64,000 nucleotides of DNA from DYJE01 sp041660385 (GCA_041660385.1 JBAZWJ010000009.1:43201-107200), one strand, 5' to 3'; positions 24,881 through 34,486 are shown, numbered from the stretch's first letter. Program-made: numbers and translations. Notes: generated from the letters alone by a model not told the origin.

Positions 24881-27034
24881 TTATTTTACAAACATCATTT
24901 GAATCTGTTTTTTCCGAGCTTTTCGTTTAATCCAGACGAACAAACCAAACAGAACCACAAGCAGAGGAAGACCTGCGATATTAATCACTTTCAGCACTGT
25001 TTTTGCCATGGGGCCGGTCTGTTCCAGAGGATTGAAGCTCTGCTTTTTGCTACGCATATGGGCAATGCCGTTTTTCCCGTTCACTGCGTCAATGGCGTTC
25101 AGAACAAACGTGGCATTGGGGCTCTGTCCTTGAGGATCTATCATGCTGTCTTTCAGCATTTCAGCAGAGGATACCACAAGAATTTTAGCCGGTTTGCTTT
25201 TAGCAATAAAGCCTCCTTCTTTCTGGATTCCAGCCGGGGCACTCGCAGCAGGTTTTGATTCTTCGGTTGTTTCATCAGGCTTCTGTTTTTCCGGAACAGG
25301 TTTCCCGTCAAAATAACTTGAGAATGTCCCTTCAAGATAATAGGCGAGTGTGTAGCTTTTCTTTTCCACATCTTCACGTGGCGGCATCAGATACATAGGA
25401 TTGAGATTGATGTTGTCTTTCATTTCCCAGGATTTTGCAGATGACGAGAAAAGAGGACTGGCTTTAACACCGGCTTTTGAAAGCACGGCTTCGTCCACAG
25501 TGACAGGAGAAATTCTCATGGTGACAAGCCCCTTGATATTATTCATGAAGTCAAGGCTGTCGTTGATGTTTTCATTCTGAATCAGGGGGGCGAAATAAAT
25601 TGATCGCTCTCCACCGCCAAAGTTCTGCATATTCTGCTTGAAGCAGTTTTCATCCATGACATAGGATTTTTGAATGGTCAATCCGTAATGGCTCAACAGT
25701 TTCTCAAGACCTGTATCAAGGGGCTGGAATCCTGGCCCCTGATTAAACCCGAATTGATTGTTCGGTTGCTGGGTTTCCATGAATGAATCAAGAAAAAAAG
25801 CAAGATTTTTACCGGACATCAGAGCCTGATCAATCTGGTATAGCTCGTAATCCGTAAAGCTTGCTGTGGGATTTGCAATGATCAGACTGATAATATCTCC
25901 AGGTATTCCATCGGTGGTAAGCTGAACATCTTTAATGGAATAATTCTGGGAAACGAGTGTATTGAAGCTGCTCATTTCGGACTGTTGCTGGCCCATCATG
26001 GGATTGCCTCCGCCAATCCTGCTGGTTGTACCATGATCTGCCAGGTAACCGATTTTTTCGTTGATATCCACCAGAGATTCGATGGCCCCGTTGATCTGGT
26101 TTTCCAGCTCTTCCATGGAGATCAGTTCGTAATGGGTTCCAATAATGGGGATGTTCACGGCGTTAAGTACGGTGATATCCACGGACTTGCCGCCGTATGA
26201 CACCACAAGCCCGATACTCCCTTCACCAGCAGCTATTTTTTCTCCCATGGCGTTCCATTTAAGAGTAAGGATGTTGTTTTTGGCAAATTTCTCCTTAACC
26301 ATGTTGTCCATAGAAGGGTCGTTGTACTTGAACGATATCTTGCCGTAGCTTTTTTGACTGATTTTATTAACTGTACCTTCAATCTTTTCAGGGATGTTGG
26401 GAAGATCATCCAGTCTCATGGCCGGCCCCATCTGTTTAAGCGATGATGACATGATCAGATCCACGTTGATCTTCTGCTGCAACCCGTTAAGTACGCTGAT
26501 TTTGTTGTTCATTTTTTTCATCAGCGTGGTCAGTGTGTATTCAATCATGTCCACATCTGTCATGGTCGGTATTTTTTCAATGAGATCACCGTGGATAATC
26601 ACGAGGCCCATGTATACGTTCTGGGCTTTCATCTCGTCCTGTTCAATCAGGCGTATCTGAACCGGGCTGATTCCATAGCTTTCCGCCATTTCTTTATTCT
26701 TCTTTGAAGCGTCGCTTTCTTCAGCAGCGGCGGAAATATCGTGAAAGTTGTAATGAAAATACTTTTTATTTGCGGCTATTTCATATTCTTTCAACAGATC
26801 CTGAAGGTGGCGTTTGGTGGTGTTGTGGGGTGCCGGAAGATCGTCGGTGAAGAACACATGGATGGTCATGGGTTCGGTAAGGCTTGAAACAGCTTCTTTG
26901 CTGATGTCGGAAATGGAGAACATCTTGTTTGCTGTCAGATCAATTCTGAAAAAAAGACTTGCTCCGACGATGTTCACCAGAATGACAACCACGAGATATG
27001 CGAGAAATTTGATGTATTTTTCTGATTTTTTCAT
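24881..27034 (-). CDS. GldG-like ABC-type periplasmic/membrane protein
   Basis: 717 aa. The N-terminal TM (FLAYLVVVILVNIVGASLFF) is followed by a large extracytoplasmic domain (SISDISKEAVSSLTEPMTIHVFF... and the LADHGTTSRIGGG region) as in GldG/ABC_transp_aux proteins. A C-terminal TM (VINIAGLPLLVVLFGLFVWI) ends in basic residues. Gln/Met/Gly-rich linkers are present near 350 and 425. It lies between the permease and DUF4340 genes with gaps of about 10 bases, so it belongs to one complex. The role is probably assisting an ABC-2 exporter of unknown cargo. Confidence 0.8.
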   Translation of the reverse strand: MKKSEKYIKFLAYLVVVILVNIVGASLFFRIDLTANKMFSISDISKEAVSSLTEPMTIHVFFTDDLPAPHNTTKRHLQDLLKEYEIAANKKYFHYNFHDISAAAEESDASKKNKEMAESYGISPVQIRLIEQDEMKAQNVYMGLVIIHGDLIEKIPTMTDVDMIEYTLTTLMKKMNNKISVLNGLQQKINVDLIMSSSLKQMGPAMRLDDLPNIPEKIEGTVNKISQKSYGKISFKYNDPSMDNMVKEKFAKNNILTLKWNAMGEKIAAGEGSIGLVVSYGGKSVDITVLNAVNIPIIGTHYELISMEELENQINGAIESLVDINEKIGYLADHGTTSRIGGGNPMMGQQQSEMSSFNTLVSQNYSIKDVQLTTDGIPGDIISLIIANPTASFTDYELYQIDQALMSGKNLAFFLDSFMETQQPNNQFGFNQGPGFQPLDTGLEKLLSHYGLTIQKSYVMDENCFKQNMQNFGGGERSIYFAPLIQNENINDSLDFMNNIKGLVTMRISPVTVDEAVLSKAGVKASPLFSSSAKSWEMKDNINLNPMYLMPPREDVEKKSYTLAYYLEGTFSSYFDGKPVPEKQKPDETTEESKPAASAPAGIQKEGGFIAKSKPAKILVVSSAEMLKDSMIDPQGQSPNATFVLNAIDAVNGKNGIAHMRSKKQSFNPLEQTGPMAKTVLKVINIAGLPLLVVLFGLFVWIKRKARKKQIQMMFVK

Positions 27035-27044
27035 GATGAACTCC

Positions 27045-27749
27045 TTATTTCTTTTCAGCCATGACGAGTGCTGTTCCGTAAAGGCCGAGGAATATCAGAC
27101 TTGCGAAGTACAGAATATCTCTTGTATCCACGATGCCTTTGGAAATGTTCTGAAAATGATAATCAGCTCCGATGTATCCAATGACTTTTACGATGGAACC
27201 GGGAAAAAAGAGAAGCATCTTATCAATGAGAGTAAGAAAGAAACAGATCAGAAGTCCGATGATGAAAGCCACGATCTGGTTGCGCGTGAGAGATGACGCA
27301 AACAAACCAATGGCTGTATATGAAGCTCCCAGAAGAACGGCCCCTGTATACCCTCCAATCACAGGACCAAGATCAAGCTGGCCCACAAACGAAATGGTGA
27401 TCGGATAGGAGAGGGTAGGAAGAAGCATGGCAGCAACGAAGGCTGTTCCAGCCAGAAACTTTCCAAGAATAATATCTGAAAATGTTACCGGCATGGTCAG
27501 AAGAATTTCATAAGAACCGATGCTCATTTCTTCGGAAAAAAGCCTCATGGTTATGGCCGGTATGACAAAAGCGAAGGTAAATGGAAGAAGTCCGTAATAA
27601 TTACGTAGGTTTGCCTGGTTATTCAAGAAGAATGTCATGAAAAAAAACCACCCAGTCACCAAAAGGAAAATGGTGATCACAATGTAGGCGATGGGTGAGG
27701 TGAAATAGTCTTTCAGCTCTTTTTTAAAAATATTTTTAACCTGTTGCAT
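27045..27749 (-). CDS. ABC-2 type permease (GldF-like)
   Basis: 234 aa with about six TM segments. The N-terminal IFKKELKDYFTSPIAYIVITIFL and the central GSYEILLTMPVTFSDIILGKF are typical of ABC-2 permeases of the GldF/NosY kind. It is one base away from the ATPase gene and 10 bases before the GldG-like gene. It would form the membrane channel of the complex. Confidence 0.85.
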   Translation of the reverse strand: MQQVKNIFKKELKDYFTSPIAYIVITIFLLVTGWFFFMTFFLNNQANLRNYYGLLPFTFAFVIPAITMRLFSEEMSIGSYEILLTMPVTFSDIILGKFLAGTAFVAAMLLPTLSYPITISFVGQLDLGPVIGGYTGAVLLGASYTAIGLFASSLTRNQIVAFIIGLLICFFLTLIDKMLLFFPGSIVKVIGYIGADYHFQNISKGIVDTRDILYFASLIFLGLYGTALVMAEKK

Positions 27750-27750
27750 A

Positions 27751-28689
27751 TCAATTCTCCATGGTCAGATTTCGGAAGATGTTTTCAAGGGACGTGCTTT
27801 CCTGATAAAATTCAAGGATGATCCAGGGATTGTTCTTTATCACGTTGTATACATCCTCACGCAAATCCATGTTATTTGAACACGACACCGCAATGTTAAG
27901 AATATCTTCAGAATCGGATGGTTTTCTTTTTACGTCCTTGATCCCTTGAATATTTTTTATTTTTTCATCAACCGTATCGAAAACACCGTGTTTCAAAGAA
28001 AGGTTGATGGTGTTTCCAGTGTCCTGAGATCGCTTGATGGTTTCGGTGGAACCGTCAGCGACTATTTTCCCTTTATTAATGATGATAATTCTGTCGCAGG
28101 TCGCTTCCGCTTCGGACAGGATGTGGGTGGACAGAATGATGGTTTTTTCCTTACCGATTTCTTTGATGATCTTACGTATTTCAACAATCTGGTTAGGGTC
28201 GAGACCTGATGTGGGTTCATCCAGAATAAGAATTTCAGGATCACTCATCATGGCATGGGCAATCCCCACACGTTGTTTCAAACCCTTGGAAAGTTCTCCA
28301 ATGGTTTTATGCATGATATCTTGAAGGCCACATAAGTCTGAAAGTTTTCGTATTCGTGATATTCTTCCTTCTTCGGCAAAGCCCCAGACATCGGCTACAT
28401 AGGCCAGATAATCGTAAACAATCATATTATGATAAAGAGGAGCTGATTCGGGAAGATAACCAATGCATTTTTTAACCTCAAGGGGATTTTCGGCCACTGA
28501 AAAATCTTTGACCCTTATTGATCCTGAGCTGGGATGGAAATAACCTGTCAGCATTCTCAGTGTCGTGGTTTTTCCCGCACCGTTTGGCCCGAGAAGGCCA
28601 ATGATTTCCCCCTTACGTATGTCGAGACTTATATGATCGACCGCGCAGAAATCATTATAGTACTTTGTTAATCCTTCAATGTGGATCAT
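27751..28689 (-). CDS. ABC transporter ATP-binding protein (GldA-like)
   Basis: 312 aa. Walker A is GLLGPNGAGKTTTLRML, the Q-loop lies in GYLPE, the signature is GELSKGLKQRVGIAHAMM, Walker B is PEILILDEPTSGLDPNQ, and the H-loop is ILSTHILSEAE. The C-terminal extension of about 80 residues is common in ABC-2 exporters. It is the first gene of the operon; its start lies close to AAGGAGT upstream. It powers the four-gene ABC system. Confidence 0.9.
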   Translation of the reverse strand: MIHIEGLTKYYNDFCAVDHISLDIRKGEIIGLLGPNGAGKTTTLRMLTGYFHPSSGSIRVKDFSVAENPLEVKKCIGYLPESAPLYHNMIVYDYLAYVADVWGFAEEGRISRIRKLSDLCGLQDIMHKTIGELSKGLKQRVGIAHAMMSDPEILILDEPTSGLDPNQIVEIRKIIKEIGKEKTIILSTHILSEAEATCDRIIIINKGKIVADGSTETIKRSQDTGNTINLSLKHGVFDTVDEKIKNIQGIKDVKRKPSDSEDILNIAVSCSNNMDLREDVYNVIKNNPWIILEFYQESTSLENIFRNLTMEN

Positions 28690-28872
28690 GCCTTGACTCC
28701 TTCGTACTAAATATACATGTATGATAATAATAACTCTTAGAAAACGGCAAATTCAGAGTGAAACGAATGAAAACCTGAAGCAGCCTTTTTTTACATTAAG
28801 GAATGAAAAATTCAAGAAAAAAATAAGATACTGAACAGACAGAGAGATTGGGTTATGAAATGTGGGGATTCT

Positions 28873-29595
28873 TTATTTTCTTTTATTGAAATCCGACTTG
28901 GCTATATAACTGGTAGATGATACCGTATTCCGTTTCATGGAAACAGCTCTCAAGTTTTCTAAACTTGTGGAGGGAATTACTTGAGAAATCAATTTTTTCA
29001 GAAGGTTGGGAGTTTGGCCTTCAATGTTTGTCAAAGCAATGAATGTAATTCGTGTTTTTTCGTGATCAATTTTTTCAATCACCCATTTCTGTCTCGCATC
29101 GGTTATCCTGAGATGCTTCTTTTTTAAAGGAACCAGTGGAGTTCTTAACGCATAGCTTTCAATGGTTACCGTTCCAGTTATCAGGTCCGTTTTCTGTGTA
29201 CAATGAACAACAATATCTCTGTCAAAAAAAGGCCATGGGACATCAAAATTGTAATACTGAATAGCGTCATCATGGGAAAATCTTTTTATGATAGAAGAGT
29301 CTGTGCAATAGGCGACCCATGTGGGATGACTGGGGACATCCATCAACAAATTATAGATCGTTTCGATGGGTTTATTAATGATGCAGACGCCTTTGTATGC
29401 GTTTAGATTATAACCTTTGATCTGCTGGGAATAATGGGTGACTCCCTGATCTTTTTTAATTTCTTTCCATGCGTCTTCAGACCAGGATAAATCATTTGAC
29501 GAATAATTTATATCAGAGTGGGTATCTTGAATCATCAAAAGACTGATGCAGAAGATCATAGATAAAATAATATTACAAAATCTAAATCTTCTCAT
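28873..29595 (-). CDS. START-domain protein, exported
   Basis: 240 aa. The N-terminal signal sequence (FCNIILSMIFCISLLMI) is followed by a START-like lipid-binding fold: ITHYSQQIKGYNLNAYKG-like strand region, PIETIYNLLMDVPSHPTWV, NFDVPWPFFDRDIVVHC and TRITFIALTNIEGQTPNLL. Bacterial periplasmic START proteins are thought to bind or carry hydrophobic molecules. It is monocistronic and not adjacent to the SCP-2 operon. The extreme C-terminus is basic. Confidence 0.75.
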   Translation of the reverse strand: MRRFRFCNIILSMIFCISLLMIQDTHSDINYSSNDLSWSEDAWKEIKKDQGVTHYSQQIKGYNLNAYKGVCIINKPIETIYNLLMDVPSHPTWVAYCTDSSIIKRFSHDDAIQYYNFDVPWPFFDRDIVVHCTQKTDLITGTVTIESYALRTPLVPLKKKHLRITDARQKWVIEKIDHEKTRITFIALTNIEGQTPNLLKKLISQVIPSTSLENLRAVSMKRNTVSSTSYIAKSDFNKRK

Positions 29596-29801
29596 GCCTA
29601 TTCCACCACCAAGCCGTAAAATTTAAAAACCACAATTATATATGTAAACAATGATAACCTATTATGATAAATTTCATTATCACATTGTCTTTTAAAATTC
29701 CAGAGTATTCTTTTAAGAAGTTTTACAATCGTTTAATAAAGGTGGTCTCAGAATTTTTTAACACGCATTAAATATTCATGATCGACTTTTAGAATCAAGC
29801 A

Positions 29802-30329
29802 TCATACTTTTCCATAATAGCGTTTTATGGGAATTTGGCCACCATTTGATTGTAAAATATCTTCTGTCGTCTTACGTGTTTTTTCAAGCAAACTGTCAAG
29901 CCGCGATGAAAAAAGCGCCGGATCTGGACTTTGGTCTGTGGGCTCTGCCACATATGTATGATGATGAGAATTTTCCGTGAAGGATCCGCTCATTGTCATA
30001 CGATTCCAGAGATCCGGTTCGTTGGTTTCTTTAAAAAGTATATGAAGCCAGTTAGAGAAACAAAGACACTGTGCATCCCAGGAGCCTGGATAATCCGTAC
30101 CGATATACGACTGTCTGGCAGGAGAGAAAATGGCAAAATGGGCTTCGCCCTGCATTTCAAATGAATAAAAGAAGTCCGTATGGTTATAAACAATGCGTGA
30201 AATGATTTTATCATGGTCGAGATCACTTGGGACTTCGAACCAGCTGAAATCCAAAGGGGCGAATCCATGGCCTTTAAGAATCCCGTGGATTTCGTTTTTC
30301 TGTGATTTCAGTAAGATCCTTTTGTTCAT
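29802..30329 (-). CDS. Hypothetical protein
   Basis: 175 aa, not recognised. The sequence has a compact soluble character: ILKGHGFAPLDFSWFEV, YNHTDFFYSFEMQGEAHFAIFSPA, then GSWDAQCLCFSNWLHIL. This looks like a conserved structural domain rather than random coding. There is no signal peptide or TM segment. It is monocistronic. Confidence 0.55.
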   Translation of the reverse strand: MNKRILLKSQKNEIHGILKGHGFAPLDFSWFEVPSDLDHDKIISRIVYNHTDFFYSFEMQGEAHFAIFSPARQSYIGTDYPGSWDAQCLCFSNWLHILFKETNEPDLWNRMTMSGSFTENSHHHTYVAEPTDQSPDPALFSSRLDSLLEKTRKTTEDILQSNGGQIPIKRYYGKV

Positions 30330-30881
30330 GAACCGAAACCTCTGCGGTGTTTTGCATTAGATTTTGTATGGATAGTCTCTTATGGCAAAAACGCATTTTC
30401 AAGTCAAGTGCAAGATTCGCTGCTATGAAAAGTGAGTGTAACGTAATAGATCTATCGTTTTATATTATTGGTATTCTTAGTACGTTACCGAAATGGGGCA
30501 TTAATCTCAATCTTCCTTGATTACATCGGGAAACCGGACCCAATAGAGATAAACGCCCCAGACACTGAATAATCAATGTTTATTATATGTTATCCCGCTT
30601 TAATCCGTTTTTTTTGTTTATTAATTTAACGAATACCCTGGGGGATGATCATGATTCTCCTGAGATTTAGGGAGTTTCCCCATGAAAATGATGGTGTTGA
30701 TCTATGGACAAATGTTTATTAAGTTTCATATATAACACCTAACGTTTGATTCTCTCTTTTCAAGTTTTCTCACTTTCAGAGAAATAATCCTTGATCGCGC
30801 AATGATGATTGGAATTACTTAGTTCTTAAATTCGGTATGTTATGGCTGATTTCACACTTTCAATCACGATGGAGGCCAATT
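30330..30881. other. Intergenic region with a possible structured RNA
   Basis: 552 bp AT-rich gap between divergent genes. It contains the nested inverted repeat listed separately at 30494-30560. No other gene is supported; GATGGAGG at 30870-30877 is the SD of the PilZ-like gene. Confidence 0.4.
30494..30560. ncRNA. Candidate structured element (nested inverted repeats)
   Basis: TGGGGC pairs with GCCCCA and, after symmetrical 4-base internal loops, ATCTC pairs with GAGAT, enclosing an inner GGG/CCC pairing possibility. It does not match a riboswitch class I know. It could also be a mobile-element end. Confidence 0.25.
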
Positions 30882-31355
30882 ATGCAAAGTATCACGACGA
30901 GAACGAAAAAAAACGACAATGTATGGTTCAGCAATTCTGCTACGCCTCAAATTGTATCCCAGAACAACAGAGGTTATCGCTATCGTGAAATGAATATCGA
31001 TAGAAGAATGGAAGACCGACTGGCTGTCAGTGATGGGATATACGCTGTCATTGCATCCTTTGCACCGCAGATCTGCCAGATCCGGGACATGGGTGAAGGC
31101 GGAATGTCCTATGAATACTTTACGGACGACGAACCTGTTTCTGAATCAAAAACCCTTGACATCATTGTTACCGGCTTTGGATTCTGCCTGGAACAGATAC
31201 CCTTTAAAAAAGTGGATGATTACAAATTGACACAGGAAAACACCAGTCGATTTGAAAAAAGAGTGGCGTGTATTGAATTCATCGACCTTTCGGATGATCA
31301 GAAAATGATGATCAGAAATTTTATAACCAACCATATAGGAAAAACGGTTAATTGA
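30882..31355 (+). CDS. PilZ-like domain protein
   Basis: 157 aa from ATG 30882 with GGAGG upstream; an earlier in-frame ATG at 30837 has no SD. DRRMEDRLAVSDGIYAVI carries a basic RxxxR-like motif, and QIRDMGEGGMSYEYF occupies the position of PilZ D/NxSxxG with Glu in place of Ser. PilZ domains bind c-di-GMP. The altered second motif leaves ligand binding uncertain. It is monocistronic and followed by a hairpin. Confidence 0.65.
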   Translation: MQSITTRTKKNDNVWFSNSATPQIVSQNNRGYRYREMNIDRRMEDRLAVSDGIYAVIASFAPQICQIRDMGEGGMSYEYFTDDEPVSESKTLDIIVTGFGFCLEQIPFKKVDDYKLTQENTSRFEKRVACIEFIDLSDDQKMMIRNFITNHIGKTVN

Positions 31356-31375
31356 TATGAATGATACAGAAATTT

Positions 31376-31407
31376 AAGGCGGAACATCTTAAACGATGTT
31401 CCGCCTT
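31376..31407. terminator. Hairpin after the PilZ-like gene
   Basis: AAGGCGGAACATC and GATGTTCCGCCTT form a perfect 13-bp stem with a 6-base loop. The T-tract is weak. It could act in both directions between the PilZ-like gene and the decayed azlD. Confidence 0.65.
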
Positions 31408-31443
31408 GATCGAAACTTTTTGTTGATTAATCCGTTTTATATT

Positions 31444-31755
31444 TTAAAATTTCCCCGCCAGCCAGAATACAAGCATTCCCCCAAGAATCGTCCCAATCAA
31501 TGAACGACTCAAGTATGCGATAATAAAGGTCGGAACTGCAGCTAATAGCCCCTTTCTTGAAAAATCCATACTGCCGTCTGTTATGAATAGTGTTGGAAAT
31601 ACAATGGCACTTAATAACGCAACAGGGATCATTTCAAGTCCTTGGGTCAACTATTCCGGAAGTTGCCTGTTTGAAAGAAAAAAAACCGGGAGTCACCTTG
31701 GGAAGAATGTCACAATCCACATCCCCAAAAACATTAATGCCAGATCAAAATGCAT
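31444..31755 (-). pseudogene. azlD: azlD-like branched-chain amino acid export subunit, decayed
   Basis: The minus strand from ATG 31755 reads MHFDLALMFLGMWIVTFFPR, stop, LPVFFLSNRQLPE, stop, then continues in the same frame to LTQGLEMIPVALLSAIVFPTL and the C-terminus. This is a recognisable AzlD membrane protein interrupted by two in-frame stops (TGA and TAG), so it is a pseudogene. The intact 68-codon C-terminal ORF is only its tail. Its start overlaps the end of an azlC fragment (TAATG), the normal azlCD arrangement. Confidence 0.75.
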
Positions 31756-31855
31756 TATCTTTCAACCTTTTTGCCGCCTTTATTATTCAAAACTGCACCT
31801 ATGCCTGCTGCTGTAACGGACCCAATTATGTGGAATAAAAAGCCCAAGGAGCGGG
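31755..31855 (-). pseudogene. azlC: azlC 3' fragment
   Basis: On the minus strand the frame ending at TAA 31755-31757 reads ...FLFHIIGSVTAAGIGAVLNN then a basic tail, consistent with the last part of AzlC. The rest of the gene is missing; IS3-family sequence begins beyond it. Confidence 0.55.
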
Positions 31856-32354
31856 TATTATACCTGGTGCAAAAGCCGTAAAACATTACGGCAGAAGAAA
31901 AATGAAAGCCTTATCCCCCTTGTCCGTGGGGTTCATAAGAAGTCACGAGAAACCTACGGGACCAGGCGAATGGAAGAAGAGATAGGAGCAAATGGCACCC
32001 CTTGCGGTCGATATAAAGCAAGAACGTTGATGAAAATGGCGGGTGTTTACGCGAAGCAGAAAAGGAAGATGCTGGCAGACCACCGAATGATCAGCAGTAT
32101 GCGTCTGAAGGGTAATTGCTGGGACAATGCGGTGGCGGAAAGTTTCTACGCAGCTTGAAAACAGAACGGGTTTTCTTTTCAAATTACAGGACTCGCGATG
32201 ACGCAAGAAGAGATATCATTGATTACATTGAGATGCTTTACAACAGCAACAGGCGGCATTCCTATTTGGGATATATCAGCCCAAATTAATTCGAAAAAGT
32301 GTGGGAGCAAAATGAGGCCGCTTAACAAATGTGTCCATTTTTACTTGACCACGT
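31850..32354 (+). mobile_element. IS3-family insertion sequence remnant
   Basis: Fragments of orfB transposase are readable: SRETYGTRRMEEEIGANGTP, YKARTLMKMAGVYAKQKRKM, SMRLKGNCWDNAVAESF, then after a frameshift near 32154 KTERVFFSNYRTRDDARRDI and YNSNRRHSYLGYISP. The segment between KRKM and RMISSMRLKGN is far too short, so the core with catalytic Asp residues is deleted. The right end TGTCCATTTTTACTTGACCA then CGTCA resembles an IS3-type terminal repeat. No matching left end is seen, so the element is dead. Confidence 0.75.
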
Positions 32355-32390
32355 CACTACCTCTTCGATAAAATCAAGGTCGAGTCATTC

Positions 32391-32564
32391 ATGAACAAAA
32401 ATGTCATTCAAGGTCTGTTTACTTGGACGGATAAAAAGGAAGCTGATGTTTTATGTGGTATCTGGGTACTCAAGCAAGACGGAGAATTAGCACAAGACAG
32501 TCTTGTAAAAGCAGGCTATAACGTTATAACAACCTATGTGGAGGATGATTTATCAGCAGGTTGA
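32391..32564 (+). CDS. Small hypothetical ORF, possibly a gene fragment
   Basis: 57 codons from ATG 32391 (MNKNVIQGLFTWTDKKEADV...DDLSAG). The frame is open upstream to the IS end (LFDKIKVESF), so this is more likely the 3' end of a gene cut by the IS than an independent gene. No SD is visible. Not recognised. Confidence 0.3.
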   Translation: MNKNVIQGLFTWTDKKEADVLCGIWVLKQDGELAQDSLVKAGYNVITTYVEDDLSAG

Positions 32565-32624
32565 TCTTGATGAACGTTCACGCAGAATCAGAATAACAAT
32601 ACCATGACAGTCATGAGGTGGAAT

Positions 32625-32957
32625 ATGATAAAAGAAACGCTGAATAAAATCGAGCAGAAGATCAGTCATTCCGGCAACATCACAGATGATAATAAAAAAG
32701 AATATCTTTCTTTGTTTCAAACCCTCAAAGAAGAGATTGCCGAGCTTTCAAAGACAAAAAAGGAGCAGGCCGAATCCATTACAGGCTTTGCCGGTCTTTC
32801 AACCCATGAAGCCATCCGTCAGGATACTCGTCAAGACCTCCTTGCCATTTCCCTCGACGGATTAAAAACGTCGGTTGAAGGATTCGAAGCCTCAAATCCG
32901 CGTCTTGTTTCCATAGTGAATTCATTCTGCACTCTTTTATCCAATATCGGCATTTAA
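32625..32957 (+). CDS. DUF4404 family protein
   Basis: 110 aa from ATG 32625, which has GAGGTG just upstream; two earlier ATGs lack it. KETLNKIEQKISHSGNITDDNKKEYLSLFQTL followed by the helical ELSKTKKEQ region and the C-terminal FEASNPRLVSIVNSFCTLLSNIGI match DUF4404, a small helical family of unknown function. (The longer stretch is split here: KETLNKIEQKIS and LFQTLKEEIAEL.) The 3' end overlaps the convergent guanine deaminase gene by 21 bases. Confidence 0.7.
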   Translation: MIKETLNKIEQKISHSGNITDDNKKEYLSLFQTLKEEIAELSKTKKEQAESITGFAGLSTHEAIRQDTRQDLLAISLDGLKTSVEGFEASNPRLVSIVNSFCTLLSNIGI

Positions 32958-34268
32958 AGATTTAGAATGCGAGGGCTTTCGATCCTCCCCAAGAATATGG
33001 CAATGTTCAATAATCCTGTCATCTCCAAGAATCATAAGTGCAAAAAGGATTTCTTCGAGATGGCAGGCATTGGCAATGCGTCTTTCCAGAATCGGAATTT
33101 TTCCGGGATCAATAACAATAAAATCGGCTTCTTTGCCTTTTTCAAAATTTCCGATCTTATGCCCTATACCCAGAATTTCCGCTCCACCCAGTGTTGCCAT
33201 GCAAAAAGCCTGCATAGGCGATAAATAATAGCCTTTGAGCTGACAGACTTTATACGCTTCAGCCATTGTTTTAAACATGGAAAACGAAGTTCCTGCCCCC
33301 ACATCCGTTCCCAGACTTGTTCTTATATGATGGCTTTCCATATTTTTCATATCGAAAAGGCCGCTGCCAAGAAAAAGATTGGATGTGGGGCAAAGGGCTA
33401 TGGATGAACCTGTTTCGGCCAAACACCTGTAATCCCTTTCATCAAGATGGATCCCGTGGGCAAAAACTGATTTGGGCCCTGTCAATCCGTAGTGGTCATA
33501 GACATCAAGATAACTCCTGCTCCATGGAAATTGTTTTGCAATGGCACCCACTTCATTTTTGTTTTCAGAGAGATGGGTATGAAAAAGCAGCCCAGGCGTT
33601 TGTTTAACAAGATTCGTTGCCACCTCAAGCTGTTCTTCTGACGATGTCAAAGCGAACCGTGGGATAACAGCACAAGACGATCTGTTTTTCATATGCCACC
33701 GGTCAATAATCGATTTCATATCATGATAGCCTTGCTCTGCTGTGTCACGAAGTTCAGGAGGGGCGTTACGATCCATCAGGATTTTTCCTGAAACAATTCT
33801 CATTCCTCTATTTTCAGCTATTTCAAATAAGGCATGAACCGATTCAACATGGACTGTGGGCAGAATAAGGGAACATGTGGTTCCATTACGCAGAAGTTCG
33901 TCAAAAAAGAACCCGGCGGTATTCCGGCAACGATGATAATCGTTGAATTTTTTTTCAGCCGGGTACGTGTAATCTTTAAGCCAGTCAAGAAGCTGTTTCC
34001 CATGGGAAGCGATTATATCTGTCTGAGGATAGTGGATATGTGTGTCCACAAAACCGGGCATGATGATTCTGCCGGAATAGTCTGTAACAGAAGTTTCAGG
34101 TGGAAGGATTCTTTTAAGTTTTGAAAACGAGCCCATATCCTTAACGACCCCATTTTCAACAATGAGAAGGCCATCTTCAACATATTCATATGAAGAGTAC
34201 GAACTTCCCGCATCAAAACATCTGAAATGAAAGATTGATGCTTTAAAAGCCTTGATTTTTTTTGTCAT
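32937..34268 (-). CDS. guaD: Guanine deaminase
   Basis: 443 aa amidohydrolase. MPGFVDTHIHYPQTD carries the metal-binding HxH, GKILMDRNAPPELRDTA is typical of guanine deaminases, FHTHLSENKNEV and AHGIHLDERDY give further metal His residues, and LGTDVGAGTSFSM the catalytic Asp. It converts guanine to xanthine and ammonia in purine salvage. It is convergent with DUF4404. The C-terminus extends slightly beyond the usual end. Intact. Confidence 0.9.
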   Translation of the reverse strand: MTKKIKAFKASIFHFRCFDAGSSYSSYEYVEDGLLIVENGVVKDMGSFSKLKRILPPETSVTDYSGRIIMPGFVDTHIHYPQTDIIASHGKQLLDWLKDYTYPAEKKFNDYHRCRNTAGFFFDELLRNGTTCSLILPTVHVESVHALFEIAENRGMRIVSGKILMDRNAPPELRDTAEQGYHDMKSIIDRWHMKNRSSCAVIPRFALTSSEEQLEVATNLVKQTPGLLFHTHLSENKNEVGAIAKQFPWSRSYLDVYDHYGLTGPKSVFAHGIHLDERDYRCLAETGSSIALCPTSNLFLGSGLFDMKNMESHHIRTSLGTDVGAGTSFSMFKTMAEAYKVCQLKGYYLSPMQAFCMATLGGAEILGIGHKIGNFEKGKEADFIVIDPGKIPILERRIANACHLEEILFALMILGDDRIIEHCHILGEDRKPSHSKSLNADIG

Positions 34269-34486
34269 TTACCTAAACCTTTGTAGAATAATAGTATTAA
34301 TCAAATGAGAACTATCACATGGTTATGATATTAAACGATTAAGATTATTACAAAGATTTTTTAGGATAAATATTTAAGCGGATATCCGAAAGATTGCCGA
34401 TTTTTTATTTTTCTGGACAAAAATGCTGAAAAAATCAATGAAAACAAAAAGGGATTACAGATTCTTTTCTGTAATCCCTTGATTTC
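34269..34486. other. Intergenic region containing the displaced tRNA-Arg terminator
   Basis: AT-rich spacer between guaD and the left attachment site. Apart from the hairpin at 34449-34480 nothing is recognised. Confidence 0.4.
34449..34480 (-). terminator. Terminator of the original tRNA-Arg gene
   Basis: AAGGGATTACAGA / TCTGTAATCCCTT hairpin. On the minus strand it is followed by TTTTTGTTTT. It directly follows the displaced tRNA 3' end, so it was probably the tRNA terminator before integration. Confidence 0.7.
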
